From NCBI GenBank assembly GCA_002702655.1, contig PABB01000039.1, forward strand, positions 1-55,273: a stretch of DNA of 55,273 nt, in the 5' to 3' direction. Of this stretch, positions 42,489 through 50,435 are shown in pieces. Within the stretch, counting starts at the first letter, position 1; every line of letters starts with the position of its first letter. A model generated the notes under the pieces. It was given only the letters and a program-made list of their open reading frames with translations, was not told where the DNA came from and made no database searches. The position numbers and the translations under genes are program-made. The stretch comes from Planctomycetaceae bacterium. GTDB lineage: Bacteria; Planctomycetota; Planctomycetia; Pirellulales; Lacipirellulaceae.

Positions 42489-45296
42489 TCACAGGTGCAT
42501 GCCGCGAGTTCGCTCATGCTCTTGCCGGTGCTCTTCGGCCGCTCGTCGGTCGCGTTCGGCCTGCTCGCCATGCTCCTGCTCGAATCGCTCCCGGGCCGTG
42601 AGCTCCACGTCGTGAGCCATTTTCTTTTCGCGAGAGCGACTGGCGTTGGTCAAGAACTCGGTGAACTCTTCGCCCGCTTCCGCTTCGGTGAGGTACATCC
42701 GCACCGAATCACGGACTCGGGAGAGCTGGGTGTAGGTCTGCTCTTTATCCTGCATAACGCTGTTGCCCAGCACGTAGGCCTGCTCGACCGTCCCGCCCTG
42801 CATCTTGTGGGTCGTGAGGGCGTAGCCGAGTTGAAGGCCCTCGTAGTGCTTGAGGTCGACGGCGACGACCAGCGGTTTGGGAACAACCGGGACCAGCGGA
42901 CCCTTGCGAGTGGGAAACAACCCGAGACTTCCCTTGCGGTCAAGCAGAACATGGACGCGAGCGGCGCCCACGACGCCCCGCGGCCGTTCGATATTCACCA
43001 CCTTGCCAAGGTCGCCGTTGAAGACGCCCATGCTGCGACGATTCTCCGTGAACAGCACGCGGTCGCCGATGCGAAGCGTTTCGCCCTGCGACGTGGTCGC
43101 CCCGCCGACGGTCAGCCGGCCCATCACGCCGCGAAGCGTTTGGATTTTCTGGTTGACGGCCCGGGCCTCTTCGTTCGTCGAAGTAATGACGACTGTCTGT
43201 TTCAGGCTGTCGGTACGACCGGCGGCCCAATCTCGCACGAGCGAATCGATGGCCTCGGCCTTGGTGGCGTCAACGGAAATGCAGCCCTGCTCCGCGTAGA
43301 GCGACAGGGCGTAGTCGACGTCCCCCTCGGCGAGCGACCGCACGGCCTCTCGCATCCACTCGTGTCGCTGCCGCTGAATGGTGGTGAGCGTGGCGTGCTC
43401 GTGTCGGTCGAGAAGCGAGCTGAACGGCCCCCCGGCGCCAATGGATTGGACCTGATTGCGATCGCCGACGGCGACGAGCTTTGCTCCGTGGTCGGCCACG
43501 TGCTGCTGCAACTCTCTCCAATCGCGAGCGTTAACCATCGAGGCCTCGTCGGCGACGATGATGGTTCGCTTGCCGATGGACAGGCTCTCGGGCGGGTCGG
43601 GATTGATGCTCTTTTTCTTCAGCGGCGAGAGCCGGGGATATTTGACGCTCGTGCGATAATTGTAAGCGGCGACCTTCGCCATTCGTTTGGCGGCGTCTTT
43701 GGCCTTGTCGACATACCCGCGGTCGAGCAGCGACAGCGTCCGGTAGAGACTTCGCGACGCGATGCCAGTTTCCTCCTGGAGCGTCAACGCGGCCTTGCCG
43801 GAGACGGCCAGACCGACCACGTCGTAGCCCCCCTTCTCCCAGGCGATTCTCGCCGCCGCGAGCACCGAGGTTTTCCCCGTGCCGGCGAGCCCCTGCACAA
43901 GCGACAGGGCGGCCGGGTTTTCCACGACGTGATAGAGCACCTTGAGCTGTTCATTGCTGAGACGGGCCGCCGGACCGTGCTGTTGCTGAAGCCGGCCGTT
44001 GATTTCGTCAATCGCCGCTTCGACATGCCGACCGTCGACCCGATGGAAGGTGCGGTCGCGAAGCTCGTCGGCCGCGGCGAGCAACTCCTCCTCCAACCGG
44101 TACATTGCGGGGGTCGCAAAACAGGGCTGCAGCGGGTCAGGGCCCTCCAGCTTGATGCATTCGGCCTTGATGACGTCGGCGAACCGCAGCACGTCGGCGG
44201 CGCCGAGACCGCGGCCCTGACACTCCTCAGCGACGGCTCGCACGATGTCGCGTTCGGGAAAGTGGTCGGTGCGGTTGTCGAGACGCTCTTTGACCCGGGC
44301 CACAACGGCGTCGCTCGCCTGTTGATGCCGCTGTGGCGAGAGGGTCTGACCGGGTTGGGCCTGCTGGAGCACCCGGGCCGCCTGCGGCGGACCAAACCCG
44401 GCGGCCGCCCCCTGCTGCTGCCAGAGTTCAAAGGACTCCTCGCGATTGACGTGCCCCTTGGTCTGCCGGGTCGTTTCGGCGAGAAAGGCTTTCACTCGGG
44501 GGTCGGACCAGCCGTACTGCTCGGCCAGCTCGGAAATTTCGGCGGCTCGCTTGGAGAACGACTCGATAGCCTTTTGGCTCACGCCGCGGACCTCAAACCA
44601 GCTCTCAGGCGTCTTGACCGTCTGGCCGAGAATCTGCTCAGTGCGGGTGGGCCGAAACGTCGCGAGCCCAAGCTCCCGGCCGAGCTGCTCGGCGAGGGCG
44701 GCCCGGTAGAGGGCCCCCATCGCCATCTTATGGCGGTAGAGCTCGCGACTGATAATGGTTCGCGTTTGCCCGTCGGCGCCGACGCAGAGATTGGCGACCA
44801 ACACGTGGGTATGCAGCTGCGGGTCGTGGGCCCGCGACGTACCGTGCTCAAACAGAGCGAAGACGCCCCCGGCGGCCCGCTCCTGGCGGGTCCCTCCGCG
44901 GCCAGTCCGCGTGAGTAGCACCTGAGCGTCGAGATAGGCGAGCGTGTCGCGGACGGCCCGGTCGTGGGCCTGCTGCATCTCGGCCCGCGTCTGCGGGTCG
45001 GCCTGCGACCAGAGGACCGAGACGCTCTTGGGGGCGGAGAAGCAGAGGTCCCAGCCGGGCTGTCGCTGGCGGCCCTCCTGTCGCTGCACGAGCGAGACTT
45101 CGGGGTTCTCGGGCGAGCATCCCTCCAGCACGGCCCGCAGGTGGTCGCGGCTGACCTTGCTGCGGTCGGCGAGCCCGAGCTTCTCCGCCCCGGCCCCGGC
45201 CCAGCGACCGGGCGGCTCCCCCCCGAGGGCGTAGTAGTCCTCGCGGGCGAGGTCGAGATAGTAGGCGGCGCCGCCGATGGGAGCGATGGAAAGCAC
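42489..45296 (-). CDS. MobF-family relaxase-helicase
   Basis: A 935-residue protein. The N-terminal relaxase has the paired tyrosines Tyr12/Tyr13 and Tyr21/Tyr22 (YYLDLAREDYYALGG) expected of MobF enzymes (TrwC/TraI), and the metal-binding triad in HDPQLHTHVLVANL near residue 157. The C-terminal part is a RecD-like helicase with Walker A GLAGTGKTSVLAA near 470 and DEASMV (Walker B). The GTG start at 45296 has AGGAG upstream. It nicks oriT and unwinds DNA during transfer. Its order after the small accessory gene and before the coupling protein matches R388-like mobilisation modules. Confidence 0.88.
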   Translation of the reverse strand: MLSIAPIGGAAYYLDLAREDYYALGGEPPGRWAGAGAEKLGLADRSKVSRDHLRAVLEGCSPENPEVSLVQRQEGRQRQPGWDLCFSAPKSVSVLWSQADPQTRAEMQQAHDRAVRDTLAYLDAQVLLTRTGRGGTRQERAAGGVFALFEHGTSRAHDPQLHTHVLVANLCVGADGQTRTIISRELYRHKMAMGALYRAALAEQLGRELGLATFRPTRTEQILGQTVKTPESWFEVRGVSQKAIESFSKRAAEISELAEQYGWSDPRVKAFLAETTRQTKGHVNREESFELWQQQGAAAGFGPPQAARVLQQAQPGQTLSPQRHQQASDAVVARVKERLDNRTDHFPERDIVRAVAEECQGRGLGAADVLRFADVIKAECIKLEGPDPLQPCFATPAMYRLEEELLAAADELRDRTFHRVDGRHVEAAIDEINGRLQQQHGPAARLSNEQLKVLYHVVENPAALSLVQGLAGTGKTSVLAAARIAWEKGGYDVVGLAVSGKAALTLQEETGIASRSLYRTLSLLDRGYVDKAKDAAKRMAKVAAYNYRTSVKYPRLSPLKKKSINPDPPESLSIGKRTIIVADEASMVNARDWRELQQHVADHGAKLVAVGDRNQVQSIGAGGPFSSLLDRHEHATLTTIQRQRHEWMREAVRSLAEGDVDYALSLYAEQGCISVDATKAEAIDSLVRDWAAGRTDSLKQTVVITSTNEEARAVNQKIQTLRGVMGRLTVGGATTSQGETLRIGDRVLFTENRRSMGVFNGDLGKVVNIERPRGVVGAARVHVLLDRKGSLGLFPTRKGPLVPVVPKPLVVAVDLKHYEGLQLGYALTTHKMQGGTVEQAYVLGNSVMQDKEQTYTQLSRVRDSVRMYLTEAEAGEEFTEFLTNASRSREKKMAHDVELTARERFEQEHGEQAERDRRAAEEHRQEHERTRGMHL

Positions 45297-45309
45297 GGCC
45301 CGACTCCTG

Positions 45310-45657
45310 CTAGAGATCCTTGAGGACCATCACTTCGTGGACCCACTGCTTGGCCTCTGGCGGCTGCTGGCCGTCGGCTCGCATCTCGGCGGCCCGCAGC
45401 CCGAGGAAGGCCCCCCGGGCGACGTTGCGATTGAGCTTCTCCAGCTTCTCTTCGAGCCCCGCGAGGGCCGTCAGCTCGTGCTGCCGCTGGTCAAAATGGA
45501 GGGCTGCCAGCAACAGCTCGCGAGCAAAACTGGACCGCTTCTGACCGGCTTGCTCGGCCCGCTCCGCGAGCAGTTCGAAGTCGGCCCGGTCCTCTTCACT
45601 GAAGGTGACGGTGATCGAGAGCCGCTCTGGCTGTTTGCGGGGCGTCCGGTTGGCCAT
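45310..45657 (-). CDS. Small mobilisation accessory protein (ribbon-helix-helix-like)
   Basis: A 115-residue protein. LSITVTFSEEDRADFELLAERAEQAGQKRSSFARELLLAAL reads as a ribbon-helix-helix DNA-binding domain of the MobC/TraY/TrwA type, split here for reference into a strand (LSITVTF) and two helices. Such proteins bind oriT and help the relaxase. It ends 13 bp before the relaxase gene and is probably the first gene of that operon. The ribosome-binding site is weak (AGGC). oriT is expected just upstream, where the hairpin-rich region lies. Confidence 0.65.
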   Translation of the reverse strand: MANRTPRKQPERLSITVTFSEEDRADFELLAERAEQAGQKRSSFARELLLAALHFDQRQHELTALAGLEEKLEKLNRNVARGAFLGLRAAEMRADGQQPPEAKQWVHEVMVLKDL

Positions 45658-45713
45658 GGCGATTGCCTGTCTCAGTGCAAGTCTCGCAACAACATTCCCA
45701 GAAAGAGGTTAAG

Positions 45714-46102
45714 GCGACATTAGACGATTGTCGCAAGCAGCCTGCAAGCAACTTCTGAAGAGGTTTTCTGCCGGGAAAACGCCGCCCACAGGCCCCGGCC
45801 CCGCCGGGGCGGCTTGCACCGCAGGTGCATCAGGTGTGAACCGGAGAGCAAACGACTGGCGGCGAGCGAGCGACGCGAGCAGGCAGTCGTTTGCTTGGAG
45901 GACCCTTTGCGGTCTCGCGATGAGCGAGACTCGCCCATCTGTTTCAAGATGGCGACTTCGCAGCACCTGCTGCGGCGAAGCGTCAAGTGATGGCGAGGGG
46001 GCTGCTCAGCGAGCAGCTCGCTATCACTTTCGATATGGCGGAGGGGCTGTCCCAACAGCCCGGGAGCCGCGAAGCCGGAACGGGCGTTCCGAACCGCTTC
46101 GC
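45714..46102. other. Hairpin-dense non-coding region (oriT region or structured RNA)
   Basis: In about 390 bp there are at least ten perfect stems of 6 bp or more: 45714-45719/45729-45734, 45763-45768/45775-45780, 45815-45820/45824-45829, 45848-45858/45884-45894 (11 bp), 45912-45918/45924-45930, 45935-45940/45947-45952, 45959-45965/45968-45974, 45985-45991/46023-46029 enclosing 46001-46007/46011-46017, 46044-46050/46051-46061 area (7 bp), and 46069-46075/46096-46102 enclosing 46076-46082/46085-46091. The frames that run through it are spurious. The first hairpin at 45714-45734 is in the right place for oriT. The rest is denser than any oriT I know and may be a structured RNA; no terminator with a T-run fixes a strand. 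Confidence 0.5.
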
Positions 46103-46137
46103 TCCACCAGGCGGTCCTCTGAGGGAGAAGACGGCTG

Positions 46138-46560
46138 CTACGGCTTGCGGCGGTCTGGTCGGCGCCAGCGGCGAAGGACCTGCCGAAGTTTCTGACTCCA
46201 CGTGAGGGCGGCCCAGCGGGCTTCTGCCGCTCTTCGCTGCTCGTTGTGCTGGCGGACCCGGGCATAGAGGTCGACAAGCCGCGGCTCAAGCGGCGGGCGA
46301 CTGGCAGCCAGCCGGGGCCCGGATGGCTCCCCGGCAAGCAGCTGTCCCCAGACCCGGCGGGCCATCACCTCCACGCGGCGGCGTTGCCGGCAGTCGGCGA
46401 ACTCGACGGTCACGGCCTCGGGAAACAGCTGTTCGGCAAGGGGCCCGAGGGCGTCCGCCGGAAGCGTCGGTGCGGCGGCCGGCTCTGCTTGCTCGGTCGG
46501 GGTCGTTTCGTGGGAAGGGTTGTTTGCGGGGCCCGCGGGCTCCTGGTCTCTGTGTGCCAT
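46138..46560 (-). CDS. Hypothetical 140-residue protein
   Basis: A Pro/Ala-rich N-terminal half, then an Arg-rich helical C-terminal half with RVWGQLLAGE and TWSQKLRQVLRRWRRPDRRK, which suggests nucleic-acid binding. No family is recognised. The ATG at 46560 has only a weak ribosome-binding site. It lies upstream of the hairpin-dense region and of the mobilisation operon on the same strand, so a link to transfer is possible. Confidence 0.45.
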   Translation of the reverse strand: MAHRDQEPAGPANNPSHETTPTEQAEPAAAPTLPADALGPLAEQLFPEAVTVEFADCRQRRRVEVMARRVWGQLLAGEPSGPRLAASRPPLEPRLVDLYARVRQHNEQRRAAEARWAALTWSQKLRQVLRRWRRPDRRKP

Positions 46561-46635
46561 ATCTCTGATATGGCCATCTGAGTATCACAGGTGCGGTAGC
46601 CGTGGCAAATTGGAGGCAGCAGAGTCCAGAACGCC

Positions 46636-46926
46636 TCACTTCCTGTCGAGCGGGGCCTTGAGCCTCACCCCCCGCCCGCGAAGCGACGGGGGGAGATTGT
46701 CTTCTTTAAGTTCGACCCCCTGCAGCTCTTCGTCGGTGAACAGCCCGGCGACCTGATGGGCGTAAAGGAAGAACCCGCGAGAACCTGCCGGGCGGATGAG
46801 GTCGTTGGGCCGCACGGTGCCGTCTGCGACCAGGTGCTGGACGTGAAAGGCCGGAGCGTCGGGGTGATAGGCGTGACGCTCGCCGCGGATGGTGGCGATC
46901 AGGTCATAGGGCGTGCGGTCGGCCAT
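46636..46926 (-). CDS. GYF_2-like domain small protein
   Basis: A 96-residue protein. VADGTVRPNDLIRPAGSRGFFLYAHQVAGLF matches the look of GYF_2/DUF4339 domains (a Gly-x-Val-x-Pro-x-Asp-Leu strand, then aromatic residues and a closing Leu-Phe), which bind short peptides. The ATG at 46926 begins MADRTPYDLI. It is monocistronic and stands between the 46138 gene and a divergent PEP-CTERM gene. Its partner is unknown. Confidence 0.5.
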   Translation of the reverse strand: MADRTPYDLIATIRGERHAYHPDAPAFHVQHLVADGTVRPNDLIRPAGSRGFFLYAHQVAGLFTDEELQGVELKEDNLPPSLRGRGVRLKAPLDRK

Positions 46927-47137
46927 GGCGAACGTCAAACGCTGGTAGCGGGGAGACGGCGAGCGGAGGGCCCGCAACGGCGGCCCATTGTAACAAGTCA
47001 TGCCCTGGGGCGCCCCGTCCTGACAGTGTGCGGGCAGCTCAGCGTGCATGATGCGTACATGGCAGGCACGGTGGCCGGCCTCGATACTGGGCGAGTGGCC
47101 TATGCGGCGGAAGTTGCTCAAGGAGAAAGAAGTTGTC

Positions 47138-47773
47138 GTGATTAAGACCCCTGCCATTCTTCTTCTAACCGTTGCGGCTATTCCGGCTTGCTGCGAGGGA
47201 GCGAGGGCCGCCGCAACATACGAGTTTGTGGACAGCGACACGGGCCAGGTGCTGGCACGACTTGAGCTCCGGCAACTTCCCGCGACGGCCCCCGACGTGC
47301 TTTCGCTGACCTTCACCGCGGCGGGGGAAGCCACGCTGGGCTACGGGGGCGGGTACGCGGGCACGTTCGACGGCATGGATTTGTTCGACACGACGGCCAT
47401 GCCCGTCTTCGGCCAGCCCCCGCCCGTCTACACCGGCCCCCCTCCGGCGTTTATCGACGACGGGCTGGGCGGGCTCGGGCCTTACACGGCGACCAACTAC
47501 GAGTGGATCTTTGACAGCGACCCGCCTTTGGCGACCGTTGACGCGGCTAACGCCGTTGTAAGGGTTTCCCTGCGGGTCGGATCGGTGGCGGGACTCGATG
47601 GGATTTCGATTGACCGCGACATAAAATTTGGCGGTGACGGCACGTTCCTCGGTGCAGTCGCTTGGGGCGATTGGCGGCTGCACGCCGTGCCGGAGCCGTC
47701 CGCTGTGACGTTGGCCCTCGCTCTCCTGGGGGTGGCAGCAACACGTTTGGGTCATCGACGACGAAAGCCGTAG
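47138..47773 (+). CDS. PEP-CTERM protein
   Basis: A 211-residue exported protein. The GTG at 47138 gives a clean signal peptide (IKTPAILLLTVAAIPACCEGARAAA); AAGGAG lies about 12 nt upstream. An ATG at 47102 adds 12 residues. The mature part is beta-rich (TYEFVDSDTGQVLARLELRQLP). The C-terminus has the PEP-CTERM signal VPEPSAVTLALALLGVAA plus an Arg cluster. Its function is unknown. It ends 69 bp before the caspase-like gene, which may be in the same transcript. Confidence 0.7.
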   Translation: MIKTPAILLLTVAAIPACCEGARAAATYEFVDSDTGQVLARLELRQLPATAPDVLSLTFTAAGEATLGYGGGYAGTFDGMDLFDTTAMPVFGQPPPVYTGPPPAFIDDGLGGLGPYTATNYEWIFDSDPPLATVDAANAVVRVSLRVGSVAGLDGISIDRDIKFGGDGTFLGAVAWGDWRLHAVPEPSAVTLALALLGVAATRLGHRRRKP

Positions 47774-47842
47774 GATAACTGCGTTGCCTGCCAAACGTTT
47801 CTGGCTGGGCCGCGGCCAATCCACCAGCTCGGGAGAAACGAC

Positions 47843-48784
47843 ATGCCCACGAAGTTGCTGGCGTCTATCAACCACGAGATGGTCCGACGGATTGTCTGGG
47901 CCGTCCTCGTCGTCTGCCTTTGTCGCGGTCTGTCAGGTGAACGCAGTTTCGGGCAGCATATCCACGTGCTCATGGTGTCTGATACGGCCGACGCCACGCT
48001 CAACAACGCGTGTGCCGCGACCGTTCACGAGTGGCGAGAGACGTTGAAAGAGCTGGTGCCGAGCGACCAGTACACGTTCATGGCTGGCCGCACGTCGATG
48101 GACTCGTCGGACAACCCTCTTTTGACGGCCCAGTTCGTTCGCGACGTGCTCGGCGAGGCTCGCGTGAAGGGTCAGGAAGGAACGGGCATCAAGCCGAATG
48201 ACACGCTGGTCTGCCTGTACCACGGCCATGGGGGGCGATTCTTCGGCGACCATTACATGGAGCTGTCAACTGGCGAGTGGATGTACAGCCACGAGCTGCA
48301 GCGACTCGTCAACGCCGTTCCCTGTCGGCTGAAGGTCATCATGACCTGCAGCTGCAACGCGGGCATCCTTGACCGCTTCTTTGGGGCCTTGGACCGCGAA
48401 CCGTGGGACGTCGAGAAAAACGGCATGGCCCCGGTCATGAAGAGTTTGTTTATCGACCACGCGGGACTGCTGCACATGAACGCGTCGCAGCCGTCCCACT
48501 ATTCCTACAACAGCCTGCCGCAGATGAAGGAACTGAACGAAGAAACGCTGGGGATGTGCCCCGACGCCGGGTCCTGGATGTTCAACGAGTTTCTTAAGTA
48601 CTGCAAGGCCAACCCCCGAGCAACGCCGAGTTGGCACGACATCGACCGCATGCTCGACGAGCGGTTGACGGAACGATTTCACAAGGCCCGCGAGTCGGGC
48701 TCTATCAGCCGAGCGAATGGTAACTTTTTGAGTCACCAGCGTGACGCGAAGGTCATTACCTACTCGTTCGCTCATCGACGCTGA
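47843..48784 (+). CDS. Exported caspase-like (peptidase C14) protein
   Basis: A 313-residue protein. A hydrophobic N-terminal segment (RIVWAVLVVCLCRGLSG, about residues 15-31) is probably a signal peptide. The caspase-haemoglobinase fold is visible as strand-His (LVCLYHGHGG, near residue 127) and strand-Cys (VIMTCSCNAG, near residue 169), the His-Cys dyad of C14 peptidases. Bacterial members are orthocaspases or metacaspase-like enzymes; planctomycetes carry several. The export signal is unusual because caspase relatives usually act in the cytoplasm. The ATG at 47843 has GGGAG 9 nt upstream. Confidence 0.65.
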   Translation: MPTKLLASINHEMVRRIVWAVLVVCLCRGLSGERSFGQHIHVLMVSDTADATLNNACAATVHEWRETLKELVPSDQYTFMAGRTSMDSSDNPLLTAQFVRDVLGEARVKGQEGTGIKPNDTLVCLYHGHGGRFFGDHYMELSTGEWMYSHELQRLVNAVPCRLKVIMTCSCNAGILDRFFGALDREPWDVEKNGMAPVMKSLFIDHAGLLHMNASQPSHYSYNSLPQMKELNEETLGMCPDAGSWMFNEFLKYCKANPRATPSWHDIDRMLDERLTERFHKARESGSISRANGNFLSHQRDAKVITYSFAHRR

Positions 48785-48865
48785 AAGCGGTTGAGAACGC
48801 CAAGCAGGCGAACTCTGGCAGCGGCGAAAGGCGAGAGCGGCCGGGGCCGCCCTCGCCACGGGCAG

Positions 48866-49165
48866 CTAGTTGCCCGCGGTGGCTGACTCGTCTGAGGCCG
48901 CTTCGTCAGTCGCGTAGTCGGCGATGAACTCAAACGCCCGGGACAGAACCTGACCGGCGAGCAACGTCTCTTCGCGGTTGAAGAACGTGCGTTCTCTCCA
49001 GCCGTTGTCTTTTTTGCCCTTACGCTTCTCTTCAGGAACGCGGTAGACGAGCACCGGCGAGGTGGCCTTGAGAATCGGGCCGTACTCGCCCTTGTCTTTC
49101 CAGATGCTGCATCGCATGCGTCCGATTTTGATTTGGTGGATTGGTTTTTCTTTCTTGTTGGTCAT
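48866..49165 (-). CDS. Small plasmid protein, member of a three-paralog set
   Basis: A 99-residue protein. A basic start (TNKKEKPIHQIKIGRMRCSIWKD) leads to a turn, a hydrophobic strand, a Lys-rich loop and W-R-E-R-T-F-F before a helix (LLAGQVLSRAFEFIAD). The order of elements follows the proteins at 4143-4436 and 12081-12404. The ATG at 49165 has GGAG close upstream. An inverted repeat GGGTGA-CCAT-TCACCC lies at 49187-49202, right before the ribosome-binding site, and may be its operator. Confidence 0.6.
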   Translation of the reverse strand: MTNKKEKPIHQIKIGRMRCSIWKDKGEYGPILKATSPVLVYRVPEEKRKGKKDNGWRERTFFNREETLLAGQVLSRAFEFIADYATDEAASDESATAGN

Positions 49166-49597
49166 TTTGTTTTCTCCATTAAAAGCGGGTGACCATTCAC
49201 CCTTTGTCACCTCCGTGCGGGTGATGGTGAGCCGCTATGGAGAGAACTCCCGGTTCCCGCTGTGCCTGCAGCCGCAAAGCGAAGACTGCGGCGAGAAAGC
49301 AGGTATGGCGAGACAGGAGCCGGAAAATGACTCATCAAGAAATCAACAGCCGGGCCACAACGAACCGTTGACGCATGCGATGCCGCATCGGGACTCGGCA
49401 GGAGTGACGGCCAACAGGCCGTTCCCTTCGGTGCTCGACGACGGCGTTTTCAACAAGTGCGTGCGTAGTGGGCACAATGTCACCGGCTGGAGAGTCGCGT
49501 CTCTCTGCCGCCGCGAAGCGACGTTGCCGGCCGCTGTAACGCCCGAGGGTTTGCGAGTGCCTTCGACCAAGCGACTTACGAAGCGGGCTCAGACGAG
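49166..49597. promoter_or_regulatory. Intergenic region with a GGGTGA inverted repeat
   Basis: This 432-bp gap lies between a leftward gene and the leftward HNH gene. At 49187-49202 the perfect repeat GGGTGA-CCAT-TCACCC stands upstream of the 48866 gene, and TCACC/GGTGA recurs at 49207-49224, so several TCACC half-sites cluster there: a likely operator. Beyond about 49,230 I see no named element, and the rightward frame that crosses the region looks spurious. Confidence 0.45.
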
Positions 49598-49996
49598 TCA
49601 ACCAAAGAAATCGGTGTACCCGAGCAGGGCTCGCACCTCGACCCGGTCGGAGTCGTTCATCGACAGGACGCGGACTGTCGTGCGACCCACGTCGGTCAGC
49701 CCTTCGATGCGGGCTCCGGCGTACCGGAAGTGTTCGTCCCAAAGGTCGGTGCGGGGATGAAACAACCGCGTGTAGCGGCCTGTCTCGGGGTCCACTCCGG
49801 TGAGGTCCGTGCCCTTGTGCAGATTGCAGTTCTGGCAGGCGAGTGCGAGGTTGTCCTCGGCCGTGGCGCCGCCGTGCTTCTGCGAGACGACGTGGTCGAC
49901 GTGAAACGCGAACGCGTCATCATCCTGATGAATGCGGCAATACTCGCACCGGCCAGCGGCCCGGCGAATGACGGCGAGACGAAGCTGCGGGTCCAT
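49598..49996 (-). CDS. HNH endonuclease
   Basis: A 132-residue protein with a complete HNH fold: the first zinc pair CEYC, the catalytic HVDHVVSQKHGG, the Asn of EDNLALACQNCN and the second Cys pair in it. The ATG at 49996 overlaps the stop of the upstream small gene (TGATG), so translation is coupled. HNH proteins of this size occur as stand-alone nucleases and in toxin-antitoxin-like pairs; the coupled partner makes the latter possible. Confidence 0.8.
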   Translation of the reverse strand: MDPQLRLAVIRRAAGRCEYCRIHQDDDAFAFHVDHVVSQKHGGATAEDNLALACQNCNLHKGTDLTGVDPETGRYTRLFHPRTDLWDEHFRYAGARIEGLTDVGRTTVRVLSMNDSDRVEVRALLGYTDFFG

Positions 49997-50259
49997 CAAC
50001 CGGCACGCGTGTTGGCGGCGGCTCGCTTGGCCCGGGCCTTAATGACCGAGAGCATGTTGCCGTACTTGACGAGCGTCTCGTACTCGGCCTGCTCCTCGTC
50101 AGTGAGCATCCCGTCGTTGCACTTCTGAGCGAGCACGTCGACGCGAGCCTGTACGTTGGCAGGCACCTTCAGAGCGGCCACCTGAGCGGCCGCATCAGGC
50201 GTGAGCCCGTCAAAGGGTTGCAGCATGTCAGAGAGAATGGCCATCGATTCGGTACTCAT
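49996..50259 (-). CDS. Small helical protein coupled to the HNH nuclease
   Basis: An 87-residue helical protein (STESMAILSDMLQPFDGL ... ANVQARVDVLAQKCNDGMLTDEEQAEYETLVKYG) of a type often found directly before HNH genes. The ATG at 50259 is used; another at 50268 is possible, and the ribosome-binding site is weak. Its stop overlaps the start of the HNH gene. An antitoxin or chaperone role is a hypothesis from the arrangement. Confidence 0.55.
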   Translation of the reverse strand: MSTESMAILSDMLQPFDGLTPDAAAQVAALKVPANVQARVDVLAQKCNDGMLTDEEQAEYETLVKYGNMLSVIKARAKRAAANTRAG

Positions 50260-50300
50260 ACGTGACATTCTATCACACGACGCCCGACCCTGGCAAAACA

Positions 50301-50346
50301 AACCGACCGTCCCGCGGGCGGCTTTCAAGCCCCGGGACGGTCGGTT
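50301..50346. terminator. Large inverted repeat downstream of parB, with iteron-like cores
   Basis: A 14-bp perfect inverted repeat, AACCGACCGTCCCG and CGGGACGGTCGGTT, flanks an 18-nt loop about 90 bp beyond the parB stop. It may terminate the par operon. Both arms contain ACCGACCGT, the first nine bases shared by the origin iterons (54294-54401), so it could also be a RepA-binding site. Confidence 0.4.
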
Positions 50347-50435
50347 GGAAAGAGACGGCCGCGGAGTCGAGGCGACTCCCCGCTGTTTGTATCGGCGTCG
50401 CGTGCAGCCGGAAAACGGCTGAACTTGCGAACAAC

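Noticed and set aside
42396-44918. An 840-codon rightward open frame opposite the relaxase
   Set aside because: It is the antisense of the relaxase-helicase gene in GC-rich sequence; the leftward frame has all expected motifs.
49062-49760. A 232-codon rightward frame between the 48866 and HNH genes
   Set aside because: Both its ends are antisense to real genes and the middle has no protein character or start signal.
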